From the NCBI RefSeq assembly GCF_022668875.1, contig NZ_JAKGCR010000004.1, forward strand, positions 124,001-188,000: a DNA stretch of 64,000 nt. Direction: 5' to 3'. The stretch is from Domibacillus sp. PGB-M46 (GTDB taxonomy: Bacteria; Bacillota; Bacilli; Bacillales; Domibacillaceae). The notes under the pieces were generated by a model. That model was not told the origin of the DNA and did no database searches. It was given only the letters and a program-made list of their open reading frames with translations. A program made the translations under genes and the position numbers. Shown one piece after another: positions 24,225-33,037 of this stretch (positions are counted from its first letter, which is position 1; each line of letters opens with the position of its first letter).

Positions 24225-25094
24225 TTAATAAATCGTTTTAGGCATTTTGCCGACTGCCTGTTCAAGCTCTTCAGCCATCGCTTTCATATGCGGCAGGCTT
24301 TTCAAATTAAAAATCATCCCTGTCAGGACGGCGGCACGCGGGTTTACTTCAAGTAATTCTTTTTCTAAAAGCGCGATCGAGTCGAGTGCAAAAGAAGCAT
24401 CCTGTTCCCCTTCCGCCAGGGCTTTCAGTTTTTTAATAAAATAAAGGGGATGAACACTTTCTGCATACAAACCGGCTTCCTTATCAGACCCGGAGGCTTT
24501 AAAAAACGGCTCCGGCTTGTTCTGAAGCATCCAAAGAGCTGAGGCGTTCAACTGGTGAAATAAATGCCGGGCCAGGCGGTCAAAATCGTGCTGGACATCC
24601 TGTTCAATAATTTCTCCTAAGTACGATATCATCATTCCCTTTATGGAAGTGTTCAAATCTGGTGCATATGGAATGATTTCTTCTCCGTAGATAGCAGCAA
24701 TCTGTCCCTCCGTCCGCTTTCTCAGCTGAATACTTTCCTGGCGGACAAAATCATGTAAAGATGAATCTTCAAGGCCGCGTATTTCTTTTAGCTGCATCAT
24801 AAAAAATTCCTGAAAGGCATAATAATGCCGCGCTCGAATGGCCATCTCCCGGATAAAATGTTCTTCATGGCTGTCTGACTCGTTTTTCGCCGCTGCAATT
24901 TGATCGTGCAGCACCTGATAGTAATACTCGAATATATCGGATAACAGCTCTTCTTTTGATTTAAAGTACGTGTATAAACTTCCCTTTGACAGCCCGCATA
25001 CATCCGCAATCTGCTGCATGGACGTTTGCTGAAAGCTTGTTGTTGAAAAGAGCCTCATCGCCGTCAGCAGGATTTTTCTTTTTTTGCCATTCAT
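24225..25094 (-). CDS. TetR-family repressor of the efflux gene
   Basis: Residues 1-60 hold a TetR helix-turn-helix (MQQIADVCGLSKGSLYTYFKS). The rest is a helical ligand-binding domain. At 289 residues it is longer than most TetR proteins (about 200), with an extended C-terminal half that ends in a segment rich in Leu and Glu. Just upstream lies an inverted repeat ATTGAC-N6-GTCAAT that overlaps a TTGACT -35, a good autoregulatory operator. The MFS gene follows at once, a standard repressor-efflux pair. The inducer is unknown. Confidence 0.92.
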   Translation of the reverse strand: MNGKKRKILLTAMRLFSTTSFQQTSMQQIADVCGLSKGSLYTYFKSKEELLSDIFEYYYQVLHDQIAAAKNESDSHEEHFIREMAIRARHYYAFQEFFMMQLKEIRGLEDSSLHDFVRQESIQLRKRTEGQIAAIYGEEIIPYAPDLNTSIKGMMISYLGEIIEQDVQHDFDRLARHLFHQLNASALWMLQNKPEPFFKASGSDKEAGLYAESVHPLYFIKKLKALAEGEQDASFALDSIALLEKELLEVNPRAAVLTGMIFNLKSLPHMKAMAEELEQAVGKMPKTIY

Positions 25095-25120
25095 TTCTCC
25101 ACCAACCGAATAGTTTTTTA

Positions 25121-25138
25121 ATTGACCGCGAAGTCAAT
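25121..25138. promoter_or_regulatory. TetR operator palindrome and -35 region
   Basis: Perfect six-base arms ATTGAC and GTCAAT are six bases apart. On the minus strand the right arm supplies a TTGACT -35, so a bound repressor would block the promoter of the TetR-MFS unit. Confidence 0.65.
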
Positions 25139-25196
25139 CTTAGCATAGGCTGTCCTAAAACACACGAAAAATGTTTCGTAAAACGAAATAAATATT

Positions 25197-25228
25197 AAAA
25201 AGATACCCGGACGGTTTGTCCGGGTATC
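25197..25228 (-). terminator. mscL terminator
   Basis: The stem GATACCCGGAC / GTCCGGGTATC is followed by TTTTT on the minus strand. Confidence 0.88.
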
Positions 25229-25231
25229 GGG

Positions 25232-25612
25232 TCACTGCCTGCCTGACTTCAGCAAGTCACGTATTTCCGTTAAAAGCTCTTCTTCTTTTGTTAAAGAAGG
25301 CAGTGCTTCTTCTTCTTTTTTTTCTTTTGTGTAAAGCTTATTAAATAATTTAACAAACAAAAAAATGGAAAATGAAATAATAACAAAATCCACAACAGTT
25401 TGAATGAAAATACCGTATTTCACCTCAGCCTTGCCAAATGTAAAAGACAAGCCTGAAAAGTCGATTCCGCCAACTAACAGCCCAACAAGCGGCATGATCA
25501 CATCAGCCACAAGCGAAGAAACGATTTTACCAAAAGCGGCTCCGAGGATCACCCCGACGGCTAAATCCATCACGTTGCCCCGCATCGCAAATGATTTAAA
25601 TTCCTTCAGCAT
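25232..25612 (-). CDS. mscL: large-conductance mechanosensitive channel
   Basis: MscL opens under high membrane tension to release solutes on osmotic downshock. The 126-residue subunit has the cytosolic N-helix [26 protein letters not shown] leading into helix 1 (split here only for description), a periplasm-side loop, and helix 2 from about residue 68. The C-terminal charged helix is rich in Lys and Glu, as in homologues. ATG 25612 follows AAAGGAGG. It probably works as a homopentamer. A small membrane protein gene lies 75 bases upstream on the same strand. Confidence 0.96.
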   Translation of the reverse strand: MLKEFKSFAMRGNVMDLAVGVILGAAFGKIVSSLVADVIMPLVGLLVGGIDFSGLSFTFGKAEVKYGIFIQTVVDFVIISFSIFLFVKLFNKLYTKEKKEEEALPSLTKEEELLTEIRDLLKSGRQ

Positions 25613-25687
25613 GGTTCTTCCTCCTTTCTGCTTCACTGTTTTATATCCTGCAAACAGGCATAAAAAACATTTTAGCAGAAAAGGAGC

Positions 25688-25831
25688 TTATTTTTCAGCA
25701 AGGTCGTCCTTTTTCATTTTTTCCCTTCTATTCCATCTTTGCTCGGACTTAAAAAGCTTAATAAACAACGTAATAAAAAAAACTGGGACTGCATAAACCA
25801 ATACATACAGAAAACCGGCCAGCCATTGCAT
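25688..25831 (-). CDS. 47-residue single-pass membrane protein
   Basis: ATG 25831 follows GAGGGGGCGGGAAT. The product starts MQWLAGFLYVLVYAVPVF and has one membrane helix over residues 3-26, then a basic and charged cytosolic tail (KSEQRWNRREKMKKDD). This layout is common in small Bacillus membrane proteins. It is 75 bases ahead of mscL in the same direction and could be co-transcribed with it. No family recognised. Confidence 0.6.
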   Translation of the reverse strand: MQWLAGFLYVLVYAVPVFFITLFIKLFKSEQRWNRREKMKKDDLAEK

Positions 25832-25946
25832 ATTCCCGCCCCCTCTGTTGATTGACTTTCAGTTTTTATATTATATAAGGTTTTTCTGTTTTATTGCAAT
25901 CTGATTTGAATTTTGCACATAATTAAATAAACACATTAAGAAACTT

Positions 25947-25981
25947 AAAAAGCTTCACGCTGTGAAGGCGTGAAGCTTTTT
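25947..25981 (-). terminator. parEC terminator
   Basis: The stem AAAAGCTTCACGC / GCGTGAAGCTTTT is perfect and sits just after the parC stop. Confidence 0.92.
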
Positions 25982-25983
25982 AG

Positions 25984-28407
25984 TCAGGCTTCTTCTTTTT
26001 CCGTTACAAGAAGCTGTTCTACAGCGCCCTGTTCCTTTTCGTCTACAACAAAGGAACCATTTGAATAACGGTCTACTTTTTTCAAAGTATGGACAGCCAC
26101 TTTTACATCCGGTCCTTTTTTCATCCGTACATAATAGTCCCGGTCTTCATCAAGCTTTGCTGCACCGACAATACGGTGTGGATTTGTTTTCAACTCACGA
26201 AGCAGCACGACGCCGCGCTTGGCACGCGTTGTCTGCTCGAATTGATCGAGCCCGCCCCGTTTTGCCGATCCGCGGTTTGTAACGGCGATAAACGACGATT
26301 CCTCTACGCTGTCCGATACAATAACCGCAACGGTATAATCTTCATCCTTTAAGCTGATTCCTTTTACGCCGGCTGCACGCGGTCCAACCACAGGTACTTC
26401 TTCTTCTGGAAACCGCAGGCCATAGCCGTAATGCGTAATCATTAAAATTTCACTGCTGCCGTCTGTAAGGGCCGCTGCACACACTTCATCGTCACCCTTG
26501 ACATTCATAGCCGTCAACGCCCGTGAATAGCGCTGTACGCTCAGCTGCGAAAGCTCTGTCCGCTTAATCATGCCGTCTTTTGTGGCCAGCAGTACATATC
26601 GCTCGGCAGAAAAATCACGTACAGGAAAAGCCGCCACAATCGATTCATCCTTAAAGCCGCTGACCATGCCCGATGCATGCTGGCCGGCGTCTTTCCAGCG
26701 AATATCCGGCAGCTCGTGTACCGGTAAATACAAGTAGCTGCCTTTATTTGTGAAAACGAGCAGTACATCTGTTGTATTCATTTCGCGCTTAAATAACAGC
26801 CCGTCCGATTCTTTCATGGCCGGAAGCCCGCCAGAAGCGGAATAAGAGCGCGTACCGGTCCGTTTAATGTATCCTTCCCGCGTAACAGAAACGATTACAT
26901 CCTCACTTGGGATCATTGCTTTTTGATCGATTTTAATTTCCTGGATCTCTGCTTCGATCACGGTGCGGCGCTCGGTCGCATAAATTTTCTTCATGTCTTT
27001 CAATTCACGCTTAATAACCGATTCAAGCTTTTTCGCACTTCCTAAAATGGCTTCCAGCTGCTTGATCGTTTTTTCAAGCTCAGCCGACTCTTTTTGAAGC
27101 GCGGTAATGTCTGTGTTGGTTAAGCGGTAAAGCTGTAATGTCACAATTGCTTCAGCCTGCGGCTCCGTAAATTCAAATTGATCCATCAAGCGGTGCTTAG
27201 CATCCTGTTTATCTTTTGAAGAGCGAATGCAGGCAATCACCTCGTCCAAAATAGACAGTGCTTTGATCAGCCCCGCTACGATATGGTGGCGGGCTTTTGC
27301 CCTCTCTAAATCATAAGCTGACCGGTTGGTTACAACTTCTTTTCTATGTTCAATATAAGCATCGAGAAGGCGGTGCAGCCCCATCAAAACAGGACGCTTA
27401 TTGGCGATTGCAACCATGTTAAAGTTATACGAAATCTGCAGGTCCGTCGCTTTAAATAAATAATTTAAAATCAGCTCTGCATCTGCTTCTTTTTTCAAAT
27501 CAATCACGACCCGCAGTCCGGTCCGGTCAGTCTCGTCCCGAACCTCGGCGATACTGTCGAGCTTTCGATCGATGCGCAAATCATCCATTTTCTTTACAAG
27601 TGATGCTTTGTTTACTTCATATGGTATTTCTGTAATGACAATCCGCTGACGTCCTCCACGCATATCTTCAATTTCCGTTTTGGCGCGGACAATCATTTTT
27701 CCTTTTCCGGTTTTATACGCTTTTTCGATGCCGTCTACACCTTGAATGATACCGCCGGTTGGAAAATCCGGACCCGGAAGAACAGTCATTAACTCCTCCA
27801 CTGTGCAATCCGGTTTTTCCATCCGCATAATCACAGCGTCAATCACTTCATCAAGTCGGTGGGGAGGAATTTCCGTGGCATATCCTGCTGAGATCCCTGT
27901 TGATCCATTCACAAGCAGATTTGGAAATCTTGCCGGCAGCACAACCGGCTCATTGGTTGTTTCATCGAAGTTTGGAATAAAATCAACGGTTCTTTTCTCA
28001 ATATCTGTCAGCAATTCACCGGCAATCGCTGACAGTCTTGTTTCCGTATACCGCATCGCCGCAGGCGGATCCCCATCGACTGACCCGTTGTTGCCATGCA
28101 TTTCAATGAGCGGTGTCCGCATTTTCCAGTTTTGACTCAAGCGTACCATTGCATCATACACCGATGTATCACCATGAGGGTGATAATTACCGATTACATT
28201 TCCGACCGTTTTGGCGGCTTTCCGGAACGGCTTTTGGTGTGTATTCCCCTCTGTATGCATAGAAAACAAAATACGGCGCTGTACCGGTTTGAGTCCATCC
28301 CGGGCATCCGGAAGCGCCCGTTCTTGAATAATATATTTACTATACCGCCCGAATCGGTCGCCAATGACGTCCTCAAGCGGCAAATCTTGAATGTGTTCAC
28401 TTTCCAA
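25984..28407 (-). CDS. parC: DNA topoisomerase IV subunit A
   Basis: ParC (GrlA) cleaves and rejoins DNA in topoisomerase IV, which unlinks daughter chromosomes. The 807-residue protein has the winged-helix region with HPHGDTSVYDAMV, the active-site Tyr120 in AAMRYTETRL, a coiled-coil arm and a C-terminal pinwheel domain with repeated strand motifs (such as EGYIKRT and KDGMIKRT). The start is set at TTG 28407, since GGGAGG lies nine bases upstream and the next residues ESEHIQDLPLEDVIGDRFG fit known ParC starts; a longer ATG frame overlaps parE without a site. In the quinolone region the first Ser of the usual GDSSVYE reads Thr81 and the Glu reads Asp85. Confidence 0.97.
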   Translation of the reverse strand: MESEHIQDLPLEDVIGDRFGRYSKYIIQERALPDARDGLKPVQRRILFSMHTEGNTHQKPFRKAAKTVGNVIGNYHPHGDTSVYDAMVRLSQNWKMRTPLIEMHGNNGSVDGDPPAAMRYTETRLSAIAGELLTDIEKRTVDFIPNFDETTNEPVVLPARFPNLLVNGSTGISAGYATEIPPHRLDEVIDAVIMRMEKPDCTVEELMTVLPGPDFPTGGIIQGVDGIEKAYKTGKGKMIVRAKTEIEDMRGGRQRIVITEIPYEVNKASLVKKMDDLRIDRKLDSIAEVRDETDRTGLRVVIDLKKEADAELILNYLFKATDLQISYNFNMVAIANKRPVLMGLHRLLDAYIEHRKEVVTNRSAYDLERAKARHHIVAGLIKALSILDEVIACIRSSKDKQDAKHRLMDQFEFTEPQAEAIVTLQLYRLTNTDITALQKESAELEKTIKQLEAILGSAKKLESVIKRELKDMKKIYATERRTVIEAEIQEIKIDQKAMIPSEDVIVSVTREGYIKRTGTRSYSASGGLPAMKESDGLLFKREMNTTDVLLVFTNKGSYLYLPVHELPDIRWKDAGQHASGMVSGFKDESIVAAFPVRDFSAERYVLLATKDGMIKRTELSQLSVQRYSRALTAMNVKGDDEVCAAALTDGSSEILMITHYGYGLRFPEEEVPVVGPRAAGVKGISLKDEDYTVAVIVSDSVEESSFIAVTNRGSAKRGGLDQFEQTTRAKRGVVLLRELKTNPHRIVGAAKLDEDRDYYVRMKKGPDVKVAVHTLKKVDRYSNGSFVVDEKEQGAVEQLLVTEKEEA

Positions 28408-28411
28408 TTCG

Positions 28412-30388
28412 TTATTCCTCCCTGTTGCCAGCCAGCTGCTCATTTTCTAAAAGCGCGGCTTCCTCTTCCAATCCGAACGCCACGTTGGATTCGATCCATT
28501 TTCTGCGCGGCTCTACTTTATCCCCCATCAAGACGGTTACACGACGCTCCGCCCGTGCGGCATCATCAATGGTTACCCGGATCAGCGTTCTTGTTTCAGG
28601 GTTCATCGTTGTTTCCCATAGCTGGTCGGCATTCATCTCACCAAGACCCTTGTAACGCTGTATGGTGGTTCCTTTGCCCATTTTTTTGAGCAGCGCATCG
28701 AGTTCACGCTCAGTCCACACATATTCTGTTACTTCTTTTTTTCCGGTTCCTTTTGATACTTTAAAAAGCGGCGGCATGGCAATATACACCTTACCGCTGT
28801 CAATGAGCGGCTTCATATACCGGTAGAAAAACGTAAGCAGCAGCACTTGGATATGAGCGCCGTCTGTATCGGCGTCTGTCATTATCACAACTTTATCATA
28901 ATTGGCATCATCCACGGCAAAGTCCGGGCCAACCCCGGCGCCGATTGCATGGATAATAGTATTAATTTCCTCGTTTTTAAAAATATCCGCAAGCTTTGCT
29001 TTTTCTGTGTTAATAACTTTTCCACGAAGCGGCAGCACCGCTTGAAACTTGCGGTCACGTCCTTGCTTTGCAGAACCGCCGGCCGAGTCTCCTTCAACCA
29101 GGTACAGCTCATTACGCTCAGGATTGCGCGACTGGGCCGGCGTCAGCTTTCCGGACAGCACCGATTCCCCTTTTTTGCGCTTTTTGCCGTTCCGGGCATC
29201 CTCCCGGGCTTTGCGGGCAGCTTCTCTCGCTTGCGCCGCTTTGATCGCTTTTTTGATCAGAAGCGCACTTACATCCTGGTTTTCTTCAAGAAAATACAGC
29301 ATTTTTTCAGATACGACTTGATCGACTGCCGAGCGGGCTTCCCCGGTTCCAAGCTTTCCTTTTGTCTGCCCTTCAAACTGGAGAAGATGCTCAGGGACGC
29401 GCACCGATACGATGGCCGTCAGCCCTTCTCGAATGTCCGTTCCTTCAAGGTTTTTATCTTTTTCCTTCAGCAGACCGTTCTTGCGCGCATATTCATTAAA
29501 TGTACGCGTCATAGCTGCCCGTGCACCCGCTTCATGTGTACCGCCGTCTTTCGTGCGCACGTTGTTGACAAACGACAGCACGTTCTCAGAAAAACCATCG
29601 TTAAATTGAAAAGCGAATTCTGCTTCGATCTCGTTCTGTGTTCCTTCAAACGACACAACTGGATGAAGCGCGTCTTTTTCTTCATTTAAGTATTTAACAA
29701 ACTCTTCAATCCCGTTCTCAAAAAAGTATTCTTCTTTTTGTTCACGGTCTTTTCGCTTATCTTCTAACGTAATTTTCAAGCCCTTTAACAAAAATGCTGA
29801 CTCTCTTAACCGTTCGCTCAGCGTGTCAAATTGAAAAACGGTCGTTGAAAAAATTGTTTCATCCGGTTTGAAATGAATTTGTGTCCCGGTTGATTTTGCT
29901 TTCCCTTTTTTCTCAAGTGTCGTAACTGGACGGCCGCCTTTTTCAAAACGCTGCTCGAATTGAAAGCCGTCCCGCCAGATTGTAACCGTGAGCGATTCAG
30001 ACAGGGCATTGACAACAGAAGCCCCTACCCCGTGCAGGCCGCCGCTTGTTTTATAGCCGCCTTGTCCAAATTTTCCGCCTGCGTGAAGCACAGTTAAAAT
30101 CACTTCCGTTGTCGGCTTGCCCGTGCGGTGCATGCCCGTTGGCATTCCGCGCCCGTAGTCACGCACACTGATTGAATTGTCTTTATGGATCGTAACGTTA
30201 ATCTCGGTTCCATGTCCGCCAAGCGCTTCATCAACCGAATTGTCAACGATTTCATACACCAAATGGTGAAGCCCACGGCTGTCTGTCGACCCTATATACA
30301 TTCCAGGGCGCTTTCGAACCGCTTCAAGTCCCTCAAGAACCTGGATGGAGTCTTCATTGTAAGTTGATTGTTTTGTTGCATCCGCCAT
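28412..30388 (-). CDS. parE: DNA topoisomerase IV subunit B
   Basis: ParE (GrlB) is the ATPase subunit of topoisomerase IV. The 658 residues comprise a GHKL ATPase domain (EIVDNSVDEAL, YGRGMPTGMH, GLHGVGASVVNALS), a transducer domain and a TOPRIM domain (YLVEGDSAGGSAKQGRD, and DADTDGAHI), followed by the C-terminal RYKGLGEMN segment. TOPRIM acidic residues bind Mg2+. ATG follows GAGAGGAG. parC starts four bases after its stop, so the two subunits are made together. In B. subtilis yneT lies between parE and plsY; here plsY is divergent and yneT is absent. Confidence 0.98.
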   Translation of the reverse strand: MADATKQSTYNEDSIQVLEGLEAVRKRPGMYIGSTDSRGLHHLVYEIVDNSVDEALGGHGTEINVTIHKDNSISVRDYGRGMPTGMHRTGKPTTEVILTVLHAGGKFGQGGYKTSGGLHGVGASVVNALSESLTVTIWRDGFQFEQRFEKGGRPVTTLEKKGKAKSTGTQIHFKPDETIFSTTVFQFDTLSERLRESAFLLKGLKITLEDKRKDREQKEEYFFENGIEEFVKYLNEEKDALHPVVSFEGTQNEIEAEFAFQFNDGFSENVLSFVNNVRTKDGGTHEAGARAAMTRTFNEYARKNGLLKEKDKNLEGTDIREGLTAIVSVRVPEHLLQFEGQTKGKLGTGEARSAVDQVVSEKMLYFLEENQDVSALLIKKAIKAAQAREAARKAREDARNGKKRKKGESVLSGKLTPAQSRNPERNELYLVEGDSAGGSAKQGRDRKFQAVLPLRGKVINTEKAKLADIFKNEEINTIIHAIGAGVGPDFAVDDANYDKVVIMTDADTDGAHIQVLLLTFFYRYMKPLIDSGKVYIAMPPLFKVSKGTGKKEVTEYVWTERELDALLKKMGKGTTIQRYKGLGEMNADQLWETTMNPETRTLIRVTIDDAARAERRVTVLMGDKVEPRRKWIESNVAFGLEEEAALLENEQLAGNREE

Positions 30389-30618
30389 GAACTAAATCTC
30401 CTCTCTTTCCAACACCCGTACATAAAACGTATGTTCTTAACTATGATATCATAAAAAGCAGCGGTTCACCAATCTCTTTGCTAATTCCGTTTTAAAGAGT
30501 ACGTTACTTTTCCTCGAGAATCAACCGAAATAATTTTACCGCCGCCGTAACCCTCATGGTAAAATGAATGAGAATGTCATGCACATGATTATACAACACA
30601 AAAAGGGAGAATGAGAAA

Positions 30619-31224
30619 TTGATTCCAGCACTTGTACTTATTATCGCCTACTTACTGGGCTCGATTCCTTCCGGTTTAATTGCAGGGAAAGCGTTTTTCG
30701 GCATAGATATACGGGAGCATGGAAGCGGGAATTTGGGCGCAACCAATTCGTTTCGCGTTCTCGGAAAAAAAGCCGGCGCTTTTGTGACAGCGGCAGATAT
30801 TTTAAAAGGAACAGCCGCTGCCTCTATTCCGATTATGTTTGATGATACAGGGGTTCATGCCCTTTTAGCCGGCCTTGCCGCAGTGATCGGACACATCTTT
30901 CCCGTATTTGCCGGATTTCGCGGCGGCAAAGCAGTTGCCACATCAGCGGGTGTGCTCCTTGCGTACGAACCGCTTTTTTTCCTGCTTTTAATCGCGATCT
31001 TTTTAGTTGTTCTGCTGACCACAAAGTATGTGTCTGTCGCATCCGTAACTGCTGCTCTAGCTGCCTTTATTTATGCGGTCGTCCACACTTTTTATACGCA
31101 GGATATTCCGTTTTTAGCGGTTGTGGCCGCTCTGGCTTTTTTCGTTGTTTACCGGCACCGGGCAAACATGACACGCCTTCGTAATGGGACAGAGCCTAAA
31201 ATCCCATTAGGCGGGCGCAAATAA
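30619..31224 (+). CDS. plsY: acyl-phosphate:glycerol-3-phosphate acyltransferase
   Basis: PlsY moves an acyl group from acyl-phosphate to glycerol-3-phosphate, starting phospholipid synthesis. The 201-residue protein is integral, with about five helices. It shows family motifs [10 protein letters not shown], the glycine-rich [34 protein letters not shown] and, near the end, [18 protein letters not shown]. The start is TTG 30619, with AAAGGGAG about nine bases ahead; no ATG is available in frame. It is divergent from parE-parC and monocistronic, with its own terminator. Confidence 0.97.
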   Translation: MIPALVLIIAYLLGSIPSGLIAGKAFFGIDIREHGSGNLGATNSFRVLGKKAGAFVTAADILKGTAAASIPIMFDDTGVHALLAGLAAVIGHIFPVFAGFRGGKAVATSAGVLLAYEPLFFLLLIAIFLVVLLTTKYVSVASVTAALAAFIYAVVHTFYTQDIPFLAVVAALAFFVVYRHRANMTRLRNGTEPKIPLGGRK

Positions 31225-31259
31225 AAAACGGCTTGACTGTTGAAGTCAAGCCGTTTTTT
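31223..31259 (+). terminator. plsY terminator
   Basis: The stem AAAAACGGCTTGACT / AGTCAAGCCGTTTTT is perfect with a T-run. Confidence 0.92.
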
Positions 31260-31342
31260 GCCGAAACAATTCAAAAACAGCGAACTATTTTGAGTCCTTC
31301 TCTTTCCATGCTACACTATGAAAAAAGAATGGAGTGGTAACA

Positions 31343-31660
31343 GTGAACATCGATATAACAAATGAAGCTTTAAATTGGTTTAAGGAAGAAATGCAGGCGG
31401 CAGAGGGAGATACCGTCCGCTTTTATGTGCGTTACGGCGGCTCAAGCCCTCTTCATGAAGGGTTCTCACTTGGCATGACAAAAGACGAACCACTTGAACC
31501 AGCCGTAACCGTTTCTCATGAAGGTGTGACCTATTTTGTTGAAGAAAAAGATGTCTGGTACTTTGACGGCCACCATTTAAAAGTCACTTATGATGAAAAG
31601 CTGCAGGAGCCTGCTTTTGAGTACATAAAAGATTCCGCTGCTAAAGATCAAATCGTTTAA
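31343..31660 (+). CDS. yneR: HesB/IscA-like protein YneR
   Basis: The 105-residue protein has the HesB-like fold, beginning VNIDITNEALNWFKEE and followed by VRFYVRYGGSSPLHEGFSLG. The three cysteines that bind Fe-S in true IscA proteins are absent, as in B. subtilis YneR, so it is not an A-type carrier. Function unknown. GTG 31343 is chosen with GGAG eight bases upstream. Its 3' end overlaps the convergent yneQ gene by 20 bases, an arrangement seen in related genomes. Confidence 0.85.
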   Translation: MNIDITNEALNWFKEEMQAAEGDTVRFYVRYGGSSPLHEGFSLGMTKDEPLEPAVTVSHEGVTYFVEEKDVWYFDGHHLKVTYDEKLQEPAFEYIKDSAAKDQIV

Positions 31661-31943
31661 TATGGCCAAACAGTTTTTCATTTTTTAAGACAACAAGCTG
31701 CTTTTCACCAAGCAGGTCGAAATGAGGCCGGGATGGATTTCGCATATCGATCCATTCCGGTTTTAACCCATACTTTCTTCCCCACTCCGCCAATTTCTCA
31801 GCATCGGTACAGCCCGCTTTTGTTACGGTCCGGCAACCCGGGAACCGATCATCCTTCCAATAGTGGGTTAAAAAGGCCACTTTGCCCCGTGCAATCTCTT
31901 CTTTCCACTTCTCCACTTCTTCCCGCTTTACTCCGAATGCCAT
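31641..31943 (-). CDS. yneQ: YneQ-like small protein
   Basis: The 100-residue cytoplasmic protein starts MAFGVKREEVEKWK and has KDDRFPGCRTVTKAGC with two Cys, and a final NPSRPHFDLLGEKQL. Order and sequence match the yneQ gene of the yneP-yneQ-yneR group. Role unknown; the conserved charged and aromatic residues suggest an enzyme or nucleic acid-binding role, but this is a guess. It overlaps the yneP stop by one base, so they form one operon, and overlaps yneR convergently. Confidence 0.82.
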   Translation of the reverse strand: MAFGVKREEVEKWKEEIARGKVAFLTHYWKDDRFPGCRTVTKAGCTDAEKLAEWGRKYGLKPEWIDMRNPSRPHFDLLGEKQLVVLKNEKLFGHIKRFDL

Positions 31944-32365
31944 TACTTTTCCTTCTTTTCTTTCTCATACACTTCATGCCACTCGGGAAAAGCTTTTTTA
32001 AATTTGATGGGGCGGAATGTTTCCTTGTCTACGACGGTATGTACACTTGAGCCGGTTACACAAACGTCGCCTGCTTCGTTCACAATTTCGTAGCCATATG
32101 TCGTGCGGATGCCTGTATGTGATTGGATCCATGTTCGAACAAGCGCCCTCTCTCCGTAACGAAACGGCCTCTTATAGGAAAGCTGGATATCGGTTACCGG
32201 GGAAACAAATCCGGCTCTTTCCATATCGGCATAATGAAAGCCTAAATCTTTAATGAGCTGGGTTCTTCCAATTTCAAACCAAACAACATACTGGCCATGA
32301 TATACAACCTGCATGGCATCGGTTTCCGCATATCGGACTTCTACTTGCGCTTCTGAAATAAACAA
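31943..32365 (-). CDS. yneP: hotdog-fold acyl-CoA thioesterase YneP
   Basis: The 140-residue protein of the 4-hydroxybenzoyl-CoA thioesterase family has the signature VRYAETDAMQVVYHGQYV with the catalytic Asp, followed by the long hotdog helix. It should hydrolyse short- or medium-chain acyl-CoAs in the cytoplasm; the physiological substrate is unknown. The start is TTG 32365 because AAGGAG lies eight bases upstream; the TTG six bases earlier is inside the spacer. It forms an operon with yneQ. Confidence 0.9.
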   Translation of the reverse strand: MFISEAQVEVRYAETDAMQVVYHGQYVVWFEIGRTQLIKDLGFHYADMERAGFVSPVTDIQLSYKRPFRYGERALVRTWIQSHTGIRTTYGYEIVNEAGDVCVTGSSVHTVVDKETFRPIKFKKAFPEWHEVYEKEKKEK

Positions 32366-32471
32366 AATCAAAACTCCTTAGTAAATCAAATTCTTTACCT
32401 ATTTTACCATGTTTTGAACGGGCGTTTATTGATTTTGCTTTTACGGGTACAGACAAAGAACGCGTAAACAA

Positions 32472-33005
32472 GTTTTTCTGCGTCACACAGTGTGTAAAAT
32501 CCTGTTTAACGGCGATGAAGAGATCAGCCTCCTTCCTGATTAAAGACGCGGCGTAAGGGAAAAGATACAGCCTGACAGCGGAATGCAGGTGTCCTGGCAA
32601 AGCATCGGCCGTTTTCATATACATGTTTCCAGTAAAAGTGACCATGCCGGCGTCGAGCCCGAGCTTATCCCGAGTGCCATTGAAGAAATCGCTCGTAGAG
32701 TGATTAAGGTCCGGCAGTTGAGCGATCATTCAAATGGGCCGTCTGTCGATATGGGATTAATCAGAGGCAGAACGTCCGCCCATGAAAAAACGATGGCTTC
32801 CGCCCGGCTTTTAAAAGAAGCAAAAGAAACCAGCAGGCATATTGTACTGAACATTCACGATGAGTATACAGGCAGCGCCTTAGACGCTTTTTTTACTGCA
32901 GACAAGCGCACTCTGATGGAGCTTGTCGGTGAATTCTCATATAGTGAAAGCAATGAGTCTCCCCTGACCGGTTCACTGATAGAGTGGACTGTTTTACTTT
33001 TATAA
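32472..33005 (+). pseudogene. M20-family peptidase remnant
   Basis: Two frames give parts of an M20 metallopeptidase. The first reads KILFNGDEEISLLPD and stops, which matches the metal-binding DEE motif of carboxypeptidase G2/PepT-like enzymes. After a frame change the sequence reads GRFHIHVSSKSDHAGVEPEL and then VDMGLIRGRTS, the dimerisation domain with its conserved HAGVEP. The last part (TGSALDAFFTA) recalls the SDA.FTA zone of the second catalytic half, but sequence between is missing. The 5' catalytic half is gone. Frameshift, stop and deletions show a dead gene. It lies 32 bases ahead of the gamma-glutamyltransferase gene, with which it may once have formed a peptide-degrading unit. Confidence 0.8.
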
Positions 33006-33037
33006 ACGATTACCTTAAACGGACGGAGGATAACTCT

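Noticed and set aside
28847-29689. 280-codon open frame on the plus strand
   Set aside because: It lies wholly antisense to parE, has no ribosome binding site and gives an atypical Phe/Arg/Cys-rich product.
32274-32729. 151-codon frame on the minus strand
   Set aside because: It overlaps yneP and the M20 relic, is Cys/Ser/Arg-rich and has no start site; the plus-strand relic explains the sequence better.
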